A DNA stretch of 64,000 bases from Brevibacterium sp. (GTDB lineage Bacteria; Actinomycetota; Actinomycetes; Actinomycetales; Brevibacteriaceae): the NCBI RefSeq assembly GCF_031179145.1, contig NZ_JAPSIB010000017.1, forward strand, positions 21,572 through 85,571. Reading direction: 5' to 3'. Both the position numbers and the translations under genes were made by a program. Under the pieces are notes generated by a model. The model saw only the letters and a list, made by a program, of their open reading frames with translations. It was not told the origin of the DNA and did not search any database. This document shows, one piece after another, positions 28,002 through 41,008 of the stretch (the first letter of the stretch is position 1; each line of letters opens with the position of its first letter).

Positions 28002-29236
28002 GTGCGGGTGATCTCGCTTTCGATGAGGGTGAGCTGTTCGGCGATGGCGTGGAGCTGGGCGTCGGTGCGCGGCACCGTCGAGACGAAGACCGCGTCGATC
28101 TGCACCGGATCACGGCCGGTGCGGGCGCTGACTTCTGCGAGGATGTCGCCGAGGCGGGCCTGAGGAGGCAGCGCCAGCTTGCCGGCGATGCGCAGCAGGG
28201 ACGCGGTGCGCAGGGTGTCGAGGGCCCCGGCGCGGTCGTGGCTGCGCGCGGACAGGGCGGCGCGCCCACGCACGGTCTCGATCGAGGGCACGATCACCGG
28301 CAGGCGTTCGACGGCCAAGGGCCCGAACCGTCTGGAGACCACCAGCAGACCGACGAGTGCGCAGGGGATCAGCCACAGAGCCCCGGCGCCCAGCCAGCGG
28401 GGCAGGAAGTCGAGAGCCGACGGGGCCGCGGGCCCGGCCGCGGCGGCCTCGGGACGGTAGACGATGAGCTGCGAGGTCTGCGAGAGCGTGCTGAGGACGA
28501 GAGACGCATGGCCCTCTTCGACGATCCCCGAGTTCGTCACCCACTCGGGGTTGCCCAGCACTGTCACGGGCACCTCGTCGCCGGCGTCGACGAGGAGCTG
28601 GCCGCGGTTGTCATCGGCGTCGACGACTCCGGGGCCGGAGAACGGATAGCAGACGGTGATTCCCTGGGTGCCCGGGCTCCGTTCGGTGTATTCGACCGTT
28701 CCGGTGGCGACACTGCCGGCCGCTCGGGCCGCGGGCAGAGCGCAGTCGGGCTGTGATTCCTGTTCGGGAGCGGCGAGCGGGGAGGCGTCATCGGCCAGGA
28801 CGATGCGGTCGGAGAGCGCGGAGACCTGCGGTCCGGGCGCGACGAGAACGAGCCCATTGCCGCCGCGCAGCAGGGCCGCGCGCAGTCCGGCGGCGTCCCC
28901 GGGGCTGAGCGCGTCCGCATTCGCGGGGATCAGCAGGGTCGTGTCCGGCTGGGCGGCGCCGGCCCGTGCCGTCGCCAGGTCGTCGGTGGTGGTCACCGAA
29001 ACCCCGTGCGTGCGCAGGGTCTCGACCAGGGCCTTCGTCCCGTCCCCGGCGGTCGAATCGTAGTGCAGGGGTTCATTCGGCTCCTGCTCCCCGGTCATGA
29101 CCATCGTGGCGATGACGGTGAGGAGGACGATGACGGCGGCGGCGATCCAGACCCCGGTCGACCGCAGGCGCTGGCCCAGCCTCACGGTCGCAGTCGACCG
29201 CAGCCCTCGGGTCGCGACGTCGATGGATGCGCTCAT
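27998..29236 (-). CDS. DUF4350 domain-containing membrane protein
   Basis: N-terminal TM, YDSTAGDGTKALVETLRTHGVSVTTTDDLATA, GLVLVAPG; MoxR/DUF58 cluster context. Confidence 0.8.
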   Translation of the reverse strand: MSASIDVATRGLRSTATVRLGQRLRSTGVWIAAAVIVLLTVIATMVMTGEQEPNEPLHYDSTAGDGTKALVETLRTHGVSVTTTDDLATARAGAAQPDTTLLIPANADALSPGDAAGLRAALLRGGNGLVLVAPGPQVSALSDRIVLADDASPLAAPEQESQPDCALPAARAAGSVATGTVEYTERSPGTQGITVCYPFSGPGVVDADDNRGQLLVDAGDEVPVTVLGNPEWVTNSGIVEEGHASLVLSTLSQTSQLIVYRPEAAAAGPAAPSALDFLPRWLGAGALWLIPCALVGLLVVSRRFGPLAVERLPVIVPSIETVRGRAALSARSHDRAGALDTLRTASLLRIAGKLALPPQARLGDILAEVSARTGRDPVQIDAVFVSTVPRTDAQLHAIAEQLTLIESEITRT

Positions 29237-29928
29237 GCCCGCACCACCCGATCGGCAGAGGGGGCCGGGTGCACCGGCAGAGCACTCAGCGCCGAGTCCA
29301 GGGTGCAGAGCTCTGCGTAGACGGCGGAGAGATCCTCACCGCGCTCGCCGTTCGCGCGTGCTCCGAAGGCGAGGTCGTTGAACACCCGCGCCACCCGGTC
29401 CAGGGCCTCACGGTGGTCCGGCAGGCCCGCACCTGCTCGCCGGCTCAGTTCGCTGGCCGTCGACGCCGAGTCGAGGGTGATGACGCGCCGTTCGGCCAGC
29501 ACGGCATAGATCGCCCGCGATTCATCGATGACCGCAGCGGCGAAGTCGCCCGCATCGGCTGCCTCCCCTGCGCGGATGCGCCACACCTGAGGATCGGGGG
29601 AGCCGGCTGCGGAGTCGAAGGCCGCGAGGGGGATGTGCGCCCTCCGCAGCCCTGCCCGGCGCACCCGCCACACGATGAGGGCGGCGATCCCGGCCACGGC
29701 GACGAGGACGACGAGGAGCCACCACGGTGAGTTCGCCTGCAGGGCGCCGTGCAGCAGCGACTCCCAGAGGTCGTCGAGCCACCGGCCCAGACGTTCGAGG
29801 GGAGTGAGGTCGCTCGCGGAGTACTCGGGCTTCGACAGCTCCCGCTCCACCCATTCGCGTCCGGTGTCCCGGTTGATCACCTCGGCGCCGGAAGCAGTGA
29901 CCCTGCCGATCATCTCGGCGCCGGTCAT
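29233..29928 (-). CDS. DUF4129 domain-containing membrane protein
   Basis: EWVERELSKPEYSASDLTPLERLGRWLDDLWESLL...AVIDESRAIYAVLAERRVITLDSASTASELSRRAG. Confidence 0.75.
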   Translation of the reverse strand: MTGAEMIGRVTASGAEVINRDTGREWVERELSKPEYSASDLTPLERLGRWLDDLWESLLHGALQANSPWWLLVVLVAVAGIAALIVWRVRRAGLRRAHIPLAAFDSAAGSPDPQVWRIRAGEAADAGDFAAAVIDESRAIYAVLAERRVITLDSASTASELSRRAGAGLPDHREALDRVARVFNDLAFGARANGERGEDLSAVYAELCTLDSALSALPVHPAPSADRVVRA

Positions 29929-30977
29929 CGGGTCTCCTCCTCACTGCGACGGATGAGAGCGAGGTCGAAGCCCTCGGTGCGGACCTGCCGGTCGAAGCAG
30001 CAGGCGCAGACCAGGCACGAGAAGTAGGCGAAGAGCACCGCCGAGGCGACCGTCGAGAGGAGGAGCACGATGCCTGCGCCGACGATGCCGAGAACGGTCA
30101 GCGCCGTCTCCGACTCTGAGGTGGCGAGGAGGACGGAGAAGACGCCCATGAGGATCACGAGGAACGGGGTGATGACCAGCTGCACGAGCTGGTTGGACAG
30201 AAAGTACCCCAACGCCAGCTGACCGAATGTGCGCCAGAACCCGTGTCGGGTGAGCCGCCAGGAGCGGAGCAGCGCCGGGCGCACCCCGAGACCCTCGGTG
30301 GCGATGACGACCCCGGTGAACGCGAACCGGACGTTGAGCCACACCAGAGCGGCCGCCCACAGGAGGAAGGCGACGACCGCGCAGACGACGGCGAGCGCGA
30401 AGCTCTCGACGAGGGAGAACGCCAACGCCGGCAGGGCGAGGAGGACGAGCAGCCCGGCGTTGACCGCGCTCATCAGCACCGTCGCAGACACCAGGGGCAG
30501 CCGTCGGCCGCGCAGACGCCGCCAGGACGCGCTCAGGCTGGTCCTGCGGGCGAGGTAGGAGTCCTCGACGCCGGGTGCGGTCAGCCCGGCGAGGAGATGG
30601 ACGACGCCGAGGCTGAGCAGACTGAGCGCGAACGACCCCGCTTGGACGAGCAGGAGGAAGCCGGACATCGCCTCGTCGTCGGCGACGATCTCGGACAGGA
30701 CCGGGAAGAAGCGCAGCACGAGGAAGGTGCCGACCGCGGTCAGCGCCAACGTCCAGAGGGAGAACACGATGAGAGCGGAGCCGATGGTCAGGCCCGGGTC
30801 GAAGCGCAGGAGGCGGAAACCGGAATCGAGCACCTCGAAGAAGGTCAGCGGTCGCTTGGCCAGGACTCCCCGTGGTGTCGGGGGACGCCATCCCCGGTGG
30901 GGCGGAGTCTGCCTGCGCTCCTGCCACTGACCGGTCGTCCAGTCGACTTCCGAGGTCCACGCATTCGATCGTCCCAT
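29925..30977 (-). CDS. Multi-TM membrane protein (glycerophosphodiesterase-membrane-domain-like)
   Basis: RPLTFFEVLDSGFRLLRFDPGLTIGSALIVF and repeated hydrophobic segments; overlaps DUF4129 gene by 4 bp. Confidence 0.65.
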   Translation of the reverse strand: MGRSNAWTSEVDWTTGQWQERRQTPPHRGWRPPTPRGVLAKRPLTFFEVLDSGFRLLRFDPGLTIGSALIVFSLWTLALTAVGTFLVLRFFPVLSEIVADDEAMSGFLLLVQAGSFALSLLSLGVVHLLAGLTAPGVEDSYLARRTSLSASWRRLRGRRLPLVSATVLMSAVNAGLLVLLALPALAFSLVESFALAVVCAVVAFLLWAAALVWLNVRFAFTGVVIATEGLGVRPALLRSWRLTRHGFWRTFGQLALGYFLSNQLVQLVITPFLVILMGVFSVLLATSESETALTVLGIVGAGIVLLLSTVASAVLFAYFSCLVCACCFDRQVRTEGFDLALIRRSEEETR

Positions 30978-31145
30978 GTCCTGCCCATACTGCCACGAAA
31001 CCTGTCGCGACTTCCTCCCACCGGAGGGGGAGAGCCGACCGCGGGCGGACGGGTCCGATCGGGGGTGTCCGGCCGCCGGTCGCGGCAGGGCCCGGCCGCG
31101 AGTGTCGAAGTGAAAGAACACGTCCCGATGGGAGACAATAGGGGA

Positions 31146-31826
31146 ATGAATGCTCGTATCCTCGTAGTAGATGATGACACGGCTCTGGCCGAAATGATCG
31201 GGATTGTGCTCAAGAGCGAAGGCTTCGAGCCCTTCTTCTGCGCCACCGGCGATCAGGCCTTCGACGAATTCCAGACGGTGCGCCCGGATCTGGTGCTCCT
31301 CGATCTCATGCTGCCGGGCAAGGACGGCCTCGAGGTCTGCCGAGAGATCCGTGAAGTCTCCTCCGTCCCGATCATCATGCTCACCGCCAAGTCGGACACC
31401 GTCGACGTCGTCCTCGGACTCGAATCCGGCGCCGACGACTATGTGCCCAAGCCCTTCAAGCCCAAGGAGCTCGTCGCCCGGGTCCGGGCCCGGCTGCGGA
31501 TCTCCGAGCCGCAGGCTCCCGAGCTGCTCACCGTGGGCGACGTCGTCGTCGATGTGGCCGGCCACACCGTGACCAAGGGAGGGGTGCCGGTCTCCCTGAC
31601 GCCGCTCGAGTTCGATCTACTGGTGGCACTCGCCCGCAAGCCGTGGCAGGTGTTCTCCCGCGAGACCCTGCTCGAAGAGGTCTGGGGCTACCGGCACGCC
31701 GCCGACACCCGCCTCGTCAACGTGCACGTGCAGAGACTGCGGTCGAAGATCGAACGCGACCCGGAGAAGCCTGACATCATCGTCACGGTCCGCGGCGTCG
31801 GCTACAAGGCGGGCCGAGCGGCGTGA
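31146..31826 (+). CDS. mtrA: Response regulator MtrA
   Basis: RILVVDDDTALAEMIGIVLKSEGFEP...DLVLLDLMLPGKDG...SGADDYVPKPFKPKELVARVRARLR...VHVQRLRSKIERDPEKPDIIVTVRGVGYKAG. Confidence 0.95.
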   Translation: MNARILVVDDDTALAEMIGIVLKSEGFEPFFCATGDQAFDEFQTVRPDLVLLDLMLPGKDGLEVCREIREVSSVPIIMLTAKSDTVDVVLGLESGADDYVPKPFKPKELVARVRARLRISEPQAPELLTVGDVVVDVAGHTVTKGGVPVSLTPLEFDLLVALARKPWQVFSRETLLEEVWGYRHAADTRLVNVHVQRLRSKIERDPEKPDIIVTVRGVGYKAGRAA

Positions 31827-33649
31827 ACCGGTTCCCGGCCGTCGCCGGTGCCGTCCACAGCAGTGCCGCAGCGATCCGTTCGCTGTGGCACTTCCTGCTG
31901 CGGTCGTTCAGTCATTCCCTGCAGTTCCGGATCGTGATGCTCACCATCGTCCTCACCTCGGTGGCCATCTTCGGAGTGGGGACGTACATGTCCCAGCAGA
32001 TCTCCCGCGGACTCTTCGACACCCGTCTGCAGTCGCTGTCGTCCCAGGCCGGAGGCATCGTCTCCGAACTGCGCAGCCTGGCCCCCGTCGACGGCCGCGC
32101 GGTGACGCAGGAGACCCTGAGCTCGCAGCTCAACTCGATCTACAACCGCTCCACCGGATCCCTGTTCTCGCTCACCCTGGAGCCGAAGGACCCGAACTCC
32201 TCGTTCTCGACGATCACCGCGGGCACCGTCGTCGGCGATGACCCGCTCCAGGCCCTTCCCGTCAGTGAGGAGCTCGAGGAGTCGATCAACCGGGCCCCGC
32301 AGGACGACATGCTCTACCAGTCGGTGAAGCTGCCGGGCACCTCGGCCCCGGGACTGCTCATCACGCAGGAGGTCACGATCCCCGGCGCGGGGCAGTTCCA
32401 GCTCTACTACCTCGGCGATTTGTCCGAGCAGCAGGACACCCTCGACTTCGTCCAGAACTCGATGCTCGTGGCAGCCCTCGTCCTCGTCGTCCTCGTGGGC
32501 GCGGTCGCGTGGATCGTCACCCGGCTCGTCGTCACGCCCGTGCGCACCGGCGCCGAGGTGGCCAGGCTGATCGCCGACGGTGACCTCGACGAGCGCATGC
32601 CCGTCCACGGCAACGACGAGATCGCGGTGCTGGGGGAGAGCTTCAACGACATGGCCGACACCCTCCAGCACCAGATCCAGCAGATGGAGCGGCTGTCCGT
32701 CCTGCAGCGGCAGTTCGTCTCCGACGTCTCCCACGAGCTGCGCACCCCGCTGACGACGATTCGCGCCGCCGCCGACCTCATCTACGACGCCCGCGACGAC
32801 CTCGACCCCGTCACCGCCCGCAGCGCCGAGCTGCTCAACTCCCAGGCCGAACGCTTCGACAGCCTGCTCTCCGATCTCCTCGAGATCTCCCGCTATGACG
32901 CCGGCGCCGCCGCCCTCGTGGCCAAACCCGTCGACGTCGGCGCCATCGTCACCTCCGTCGTCGAATCCGTGTCGATGGTCGCCGAGCAGATGTCGTCCCA
33001 CATCGTCGTCCACGCCCCGTCCTCACCTGTGATGGCCGACGTCGATCGGGTCCGCATCACCCGCATCGTGCGCAACCTCGTCGTCAATGCGATCGAGCAC
33101 GGGGAGCAGAAGCCGATCGACGTCTATGTCGCCTCCAACGCCGAGGCGGTCGCCGTCAGCGTGCGCGATCACGGAGTCGGGATGACCGAGGAGCAGGTCG
33201 AGCACGTCTTCGACCGGTTCTGGCGCGCTGACCCCGCGCGCAAGCGGACCCTGGGCGGATCCGGGCTGGGACTGGCGATCTCGCTCGAGGACGCCCACCT
33301 GCACAACGGCTGGCTGCAGGTCTGGGGCAAACCCGGTGAGGGATCGTGCTTCCGGCTGACCATCCCGCGTCGGCCCGACCAGGAGATCACCTCGTCGCCG
33401 CTGCCGCTGCCGCCGCGCGATGCGCAGATCCAGGGTTCTGCTCTCGTCGCCGGCCCCCTGTCCTCGGACGGTTCGGTCCGGATCCAGACCGGGTCGATCC
33501 CGATCGTCGTCGAAGCCGAATTCGAGTCCCCGACGCATGAGGGCTTCATCGACGAACCCGACGCCCCGGCCGATGAGACAGGGACGACGAGCGGATCGGC
33601 CGATGCCGATGCCCACCACGACGCACCCGAAGGAGGCACACCACGATGA
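31823..33649 (+). CDS. mtrB: Sensor histidine kinase MtrB
   Basis: HAMP region, QFVSDVSHELRTPLTTIRAAADLI (H-box), DRVRITRIVRNLVVNAIEHGE (N-box); mtrA-mtrB-lpqB order. Confidence 0.93.
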   Translation: MNRFPAVAGAVHSSAAAIRSLWHFLLRSFSHSLQFRIVMLTIVLTSVAIFGVGTYMSQQISRGLFDTRLQSLSSQAGGIVSELRSLAPVDGRAVTQETLSSQLNSIYNRSTGSLFSLTLEPKDPNSSFSTITAGTVVGDDPLQALPVSEELEESINRAPQDDMLYQSVKLPGTSAPGLLITQEVTIPGAGQFQLYYLGDLSEQQDTLDFVQNSMLVAALVLVVLVGAVAWIVTRLVVTPVRTGAEVARLIADGDLDERMPVHGNDEIAVLGESFNDMADTLQHQIQQMERLSVLQRQFVSDVSHELRTPLTTIRAAADLIYDARDDLDPVTARSAELLNSQAERFDSLLSDLLEISRYDAGAAALVAKPVDVGAIVTSVVESVSMVAEQMSSHIVVHAPSSPVMADVDRVRITRIVRNLVVNAIEHGEQKPIDVYVASNAEAVAVSVRDHGVGMTEEQVEHVFDRFWRADPARKRTLGGSGLGLAISLEDAHLHNGWLQVWGKPGEGSCFRLTIPRRPDQEITSSPLPLPPRDAQIQGSALVAGPLSSDGSVRIQTGSIPIVVEAEFESPTHEGFIDEPDAPADETGTTSGSADADAHHDAPEGGTPR

Positions 33650-35370
33650 GTGCACACAGGATCAGGCCCCGCGTCCGGATGCTGCTCGCCTCCATGTGCG
33701 CGAGCCTCGCCCTGGTCGGCTGCGCCTCCATCCCCGTCTCCTCCCCGGTCGGGCACATCGACTCCGGCTCGGCCCAACCGGGCGCCGGAAGCGCCCGGAC
33801 CCCGGACGGCCCGGCTCCGGGAGCCAGCCCCGCAGACATCGTGCGCGGCTTCCTCGCCGCCGGTGCGGGAACCGAGAACAACTTCTCAGTCGCCCGGTCG
33901 TTCCTCACGGAGACCGAGGGACAGGAGTGGCGTCCCCTTGAATCCGTCTCCCTGCTGCCCACCGACGCCGACCTCGACTCGCTCAACTACGAAGTCACCT
34001 CGGATCAGCAGCGGCTCAACCTGTCCGCACCCGTGACCGGCCTCGTCAACTCCTCGGGCATCTACCACTCGACGACGCCGGGCACCCGCTCGAACCTCGA
34101 ATTCTCCCTCCGGCAGGAGAACGGGGAATGGCGGATCTCCTCGGCGCCGGACGGCCTGCTCATCTCACAGGCGACGTTCCGCACGATCTTCCTCAACTAC
34201 TCGGTCAAATTCTTCACCTCCGACTTCTCCTACCTCGTACCCGACTCCCGGTGGTTCCTGCGGTCCTCGTCGACGCCGACGGCGATCGTCAACGAACTGC
34301 TCAGCGGACCGGCCCCCTACATGGTCGGCTCCGTGGTCACGGCGATTCCCGAGGGCGCCAAGCTCAGCGATTCGAACGTGGTGACCATCGAGAACGGCGT
34401 CGCCCGGGTCTCGCTCAACGAGCAGACTCCGGCCCCGACCGACCGGGAGAAGGGCCTGATCCGCGCCCAGATCGCCTCCACGCTGCAGGCGGTGCCCTCG
34501 ATCTCGAGCGTCGAGCTGTCGATCAATGGGCAGCTGGTGTCGGAGAGCCTGCAGCCGGAGATCGACGCCACCGTCAAGGTCGACGACCCGCCCGTGGTGC
34601 TGGCGGACGGACGTCTGGCCCGCATCTCGGGAACCCGGCTGACACCGGTCGACAACAGCCCGGACCTGTCGAAAGAGGACCCCAGCGACCCAGCGGTGTC
34701 GCTCGACGGATCGCTCTACGCCTACCTCACCGACGGCCGCGACCGTCTGATGCGGCTCAAGGACAACGACCGGAAGGCCTCGCAGATCCTCGGCGGCAAG
34801 GACCTCGTGGGGCCGAGCATCGACCGCTTCAACATGGTCTGGACCGCGGAGAGGCAGAACACCGGAGTGATCAGGGCCGTGGGCCCCGACGACAAGGTGT
34901 ACGAGGTCAACGCCGACTTCCTGGCCGGACGTGAGCTGCTCGACCTGGAGGTCTCCCGGGACGGCACCAGGATCGCCCTGCTCAGCACCCTCGAGGACCA
35001 GCCCGCCCGGATCGATCTGGTGGGCATCCCGCGAGACCGGGCGGGGAATCCGACGAACGGGCTGAGCGCGACCCCGATCGAGATGGGATCGAACTTCAAC
35101 TGGGTCGACGATGTCTCCTGGGCCGGATCGACCTCATTGGTGGCGCTGGCCTCGATGGAGAAGAACGAACCGGTGCAGCCGTTCCGCATCGACGTCACCG
35201 CACCGCCCGAGCAACTCGGCGAGCTGCCCGACGGGAGCCGGATCTCGGCCGGCGAGGACGGACGATCGATCCTCGTGACGAGCGACCAGGGAGAGATCTA
35301 CTCCTACAACTCCAACGCCTGGCAGAAGCTCATCGACATCTCCGCCAAGGATCCCTCCTACCCGGGCTGA
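33646..35370 (+). CDS. lpqB: Lipoprotein LpqB (GerMN domain)
   Basis: Lipobox SLALVGC; PDSRWFLRSSSTPTAIVNELLSGPAPYMVGSVVTAIPEGAKL; synteny. Confidence 0.92.
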   Translation: MSAHRIRPRVRMLLASMCASLALVGCASIPVSSPVGHIDSGSAQPGAGSARTPDGPAPGASPADIVRGFLAAGAGTENNFSVARSFLTETEGQEWRPLESVSLLPTDADLDSLNYEVTSDQQRLNLSAPVTGLVNSSGIYHSTTPGTRSNLEFSLRQENGEWRISSAPDGLLISQATFRTIFLNYSVKFFTSDFSYLVPDSRWFLRSSSTPTAIVNELLSGPAPYMVGSVVTAIPEGAKLSDSNVVTIENGVARVSLNEQTPAPTDREKGLIRAQIASTLQAVPSISSVELSINGQLVSESLQPEIDATVKVDDPPVVLADGRLARISGTRLTPVDNSPDLSKEDPSDPAVSLDGSLYAYLTDGRDRLMRLKDNDRKASQILGGKDLVGPSIDRFNMVWTAERQNTGVIRAVGPDDKVYEVNADFLAGRELLDLEVSRDGTRIALLSTLEDQPARIDLVGIPRDRAGNPTNGLSATPIEMGSNFNWVDDVSWAGSTSLVALASMEKNEPVQPFRIDVTAPPEQLGELPDGSRISAGEDGRSILVTSDQGEIYSYNSNAWQKLIDISAKDPSYPG

Positions 35371-35389
35371 GCACCGGGGCGAGTCCTCC

Positions 35390-36100
35390 ATGGGTCTGCT
35401 GACCGAGTTCTCAGAGCTCTTCCTGCCCCGCCGGTGCGCCGGCTGCGGGAGGGAGAACGTCTCCCTGTGCACGGCCTGCCTGCACCTCCTCGGCGGAATC
35501 CCGCGCGCCATGGAACCCCGCTACGGGACCATCCCGGTCGTCGGGATCGCCGAGTACACTTCGCACCTGTCACACATGGTGGTCAACTTCAAGGACAACG
35601 GCCGACGCGACATCCTCGACCCGCTGGCGCTGGGTCTTGCACGTTCCATCACAGCCGCCTTGGAGATGACTCACTGTTCGTCCGGTCCGGTCCTCGTCAT
35701 CCCCGCACCCAGTTCGCAGCGGGCACGGCGCCGCCGAGGCGGTTCCCACACCGCGGCTCTGGCCCGTCGCGCGGCCGCACTGGCTCCCGAGCTGTCGCTC
35801 CAGGTCGCCGATGTGCTGCGGTCGCACAGGCGCCGCGACCAGGTCGGGCTGGGGGCTCGCGCACGGGAGGAGAACGCCTGGGGAACACAGCTCATCGACG
35901 CCGGGCAGGTGAATGCGCTGGGACGGACCGCGATTGCCGAAGCGCATATCTCGATCCTCGTCGACGACTTCGCGACGACCGGAGCAACCCTGGCAGAAAG
36001 CGCAAGAATTCTGGCATCGGTGCAGATCAGACCCGCTATAGCCGCTGTTATCGGACTCGGCCGGGGAGGCACTCGATTTGTCTCTCCCTTTACTGTATAA
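35390..36100 (+). CDS. ComF family phosphoribosyltransferase
   Basis: LFLPRRCAGCGRENVSLCTAC...VVNFKDNGRRDIL...ILVDDFATTGATLAESARIL (PRPP motif). Confidence 0.88.
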   Translation: MGLLTEFSELFLPRRCAGCGRENVSLCTACLHLLGGIPRAMEPRYGTIPVVGIAEYTSHLSHMVVNFKDNGRRDILDPLALGLARSITAALEMTHCSSGPVLVIPAPSSQRARRRRGGSHTAALARRAAALAPELSLQVADVLRSHRRRDQVGLGARAREENAWGTQLIDAGQVNALGRTAIAEAHISILVDDFATTGATLAESARILASVQIRPAIAAVIGLGRGGTRFVSPFTV

Positions 36101-36166
36101 CGGTGACTACCCATCCAAGGGAATGGGATCGGATTCATCCGACGGACGAGCCGCTAAGGACGCATC

Positions 36167-36820
36167 ATGGACATTGTTGTCAAAGGACGTCAACTGACCA
36201 TCTCCGACAGCTTTCGCGCCCACATTGAGGACAAGATCGCCAAGGTCGAGCAGCTCGCTCCTCGAGCTCAGAGAGTCGAGGTTCTCGTCGCCCACGAGAA
36301 GAACACTCGGCAGCCCGAGACCAGTGAGCGAGTCGAACTGACCGTGGTGGCGAAGGGCCCGGTGATCCGGGCGGAGGCCATGGCGAGCGACAAGTACGCG
36401 GCACTCGACCTGGCGTGGGCGAAGCTCGTCGAACGACTGCGCCGAGCCCGCGACCGCAACAAGGTCCCCCGGGCGGGACGGCACCGAAAGGAATCCACCG
36501 CCGAGGCGCTGGCGAAGGTGCCGGTCAGCGAATCGACCATCGAGGACTCCGCCCCAACAGAGGCGGAAGCGCCGGCAAACGATCAGACGAACGGCCGGAT
36601 CAAGGCCGAGGGAGATTCCCCGATCGTCCTCCGCGAGAAGACCTTCGCCGCCGCGCCGATGGGAATCGAGGAGGCGCTCAACCGGATGGAGCTCGTCGGG
36701 CACGACTTCTACCTGTTCATCGACGAAGAATCTGCCAAACCATCCGTGGTCTACCGGCGCAAGGGCTGGAGCTACGGAGTCATCGCCCTCGACCACGAGC
36801 TCGAGGCCGCTCTTGACTGA
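36167..36820 (+). CDS. hpf: Ribosome hibernation-promoting factor (long HPF)
   Basis: MDIVVKGRQLTISDSFRAHIEDKIAKVEQLAPRAQRVEVLV...C-domain KTFAAAPMGIEEALNRMELVGHDFYLFIDEESAKPSVVYRRKGWSYGVI. Confidence 0.93.
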   Translation: MDIVVKGRQLTISDSFRAHIEDKIAKVEQLAPRAQRVEVLVAHEKNTRQPETSERVELTVVAKGPVIRAEAMASDKYAALDLAWAKLVERLRRARDRNKVPRAGRHRKESTAEALAKVPVSESTIEDSAPTEAEAPANDQTNGRIKAEGDSPIVLREKTFAAAPMGIEEALNRMELVGHDFYLFIDEESAKPSVVYRRKGWSYGVIALDHELEAALD

Positions 36821-36855
36821 CTTCCGCTGACCCGGGACCGACCGGGGCCGGCGCG

Positions 36856-36894
36856 ATCGCCGAGGTGGATGTGTCGAACATCCACCTCGGCGAT
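36856..36894 (+). terminator. Strong hairpin downstream of hpf
   Basis: Perfect 17-bp arms ATCGCCGAGGTGGATGT / ACATCCACCTCGGCGAT, 5-nt loop GTCGA; no T-tract. Confidence 0.65.
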
Positions 36895-36895
36895 T

Positions 36896-36949
36896 CCCAT
36901 GTCCGGGGTGTGGCCCAGCCCGGGCCGATGCCCATGTCCGGGGTGTGGC
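36896..36949. repeat. Exact 19-bp direct repeat, period 35
   Basis: cccatgtccggggtgtggc at 36896-36914 and 36931-36949. Confidence 0.9.
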
Positions 36950-36963
36950 TTAGTCTTCTTCAC

Positions 36964-38208
36964 ATGAGGAAGATGTCACTGGCGGCGGCGCGACGGACGG
37001 CGATCGCTGCGACAGGCTTGGATCGCCCACGTCCGGGTTCGGTCACCGCCCGGCACCTGAAGGCGGCGTTCGCGACGATGGGTCTGGTCCAGATCGATTC
37101 GGTCGCCCGGGTCGTCCGCTCCCACTACCTTCCCTTCTTCTCACGGCTGGGGCCGTACCCGCGTCCAACCCTCGACCGGCTCCTCCACGAGGACCCGCGG
37201 ATGGGCGTCGAGTACTGGGCACATGCCGCGGCCTACGTTCCGCCCGAGACCCTGCACCACTTCGAACGCACCCGAACGGAATGGTGGCGGGGCGACTTCG
37301 GACAGCGGCACCCCGAGACCGGGCCCGCGTTCCGGGCGCTGCAGCGCTCGCTCCTCGAGGCGCTGGAGTCCGGGCCGATGTCAGCCCGCGCAGCCGCCGA
37401 GGTCGTCGACCACGGGATTACCGAACGCAATCGCGGTCACTGGGGCTGGAATCCGAGCCAGGTCAAACTGGCGCTCGAGTCCCTCTTCGCCGCGGGCGTG
37501 ATCAGCTCCGCGGCGCGCAACGACCATTTCGAGCGGATCTACGCCCTGCCCCGCGACGTCAGCCCCGTCCTCCCACAGCCGACACTGACGTATGGCACCG
37601 CAGACGATCCGCGATTGGGCATCGACTCCGCCGACGCCGCTCGCGTGCGCGGGGTCTCGGGAACCACGAACAACGTCCTCGAACTGACCCGGGTCGCGGC
37701 CCGCGCGCTGGGAATCGCCCGCGCCGACTGCCTCGCCGATTACTTCCGCCAGCAGCGCAGACCCACCGAGGAGGCGATCTCCGCTCTGCTCGACGCCGGT
37801 GAGCTGAGCGAAGTCGACGTCGAAGGGACCAGGGCATTCAAATGGCATGCGGCCAGGGCCCCACGCCAGGTGAGCGCTCGAGCGCTGCTGGCGCCGTTCG
37901 ATCCGCTGGTCTTCCACCGGCCCAGAATCGAATGGCTCTTCGACTTCCACTACCGGATCGAGATCTACACCCCGGCGGCCAGACGCGTGCACGGCTACTA
38001 CGTGCTGCCGTTCCTCCTCGGCGACAGGCTGGTCGCCCGCGTCGATCTGCACCGGGACGCCCGTGCGAAGACGCTGCGCGCCCACCGGATCACCTGGGAG
38101 CCGGGGGAGGAGCACTGGGACGAGCTGATCGCAGAACTCCGACTGATGGGCAACTGGCTGGGCGCTCAGGCGCTGGACGTGGAAGGCACTCACCTGCCGT
38201 TAAGCTAG
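36964..38208 (+). CDS. Winged-helix DNA-binding protein (HTH_42 / YcaQ-like family)
   Basis: MSLAAARRTAIAATGLDRP...MGLVQIDSVARVVRSHYLPFFSRLGPYPRPTLDRLL...EYWAHAAAYVP...FDPLVFHRPRIEWLFDFHYRIEIYTPAARRVHGYYVLPFLLGDRLVARVDLHRDA. Confidence 0.88.
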   Translation: MRKMSLAAARRTAIAATGLDRPRPGSVTARHLKAAFATMGLVQIDSVARVVRSHYLPFFSRLGPYPRPTLDRLLHEDPRMGVEYWAHAAAYVPPETLHHFERTRTEWWRGDFGQRHPETGPAFRALQRSLLEALESGPMSARAAAEVVDHGITERNRGHWGWNPSQVKLALESLFAAGVISSAARNDHFERIYALPRDVSPVLPQPTLTYGTADDPRLGIDSADAARVRGVSGTTNNVLELTRVAARALGIARADCLADYFRQQRRPTEEAISALLDAGELSEVDVEGTRAFKWHAARAPRQVSARALLAPFDPLVFHRPRIEWLFDFHYRIEIYTPAARRVHGYYVLPFLLGDRLVARVDLHRDARAKTLRAHRITWEPGEEHWDELIAELRLMGNWLGAQALDVEGTHLPLS

Positions 38209-38265
38209 GGACTATACAGTCATTCGAGTTGTCGTCAGGCTCACGAAGAGCCATTTAGGAGAGAA

Positions 38266-40951
<2,686 letters not shown>

Positions 40952-40956
<5 letters not shown>

Positions 40957-40984
40957 TCCGATCGTTCGGCTGATCCGCCGTTCG
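40952..40984. repeat. Tandem duplication (17/16 bp) overlapping the secA stop codon
   Basis: gctgatccgatcgttcg (40952-40968) / gctgatccgccgttcg (40969-40984). Confidence 0.7.
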
Positions 40985-41008
40985 GTAGAACCGCGATGCG
41001 CGGCACCG

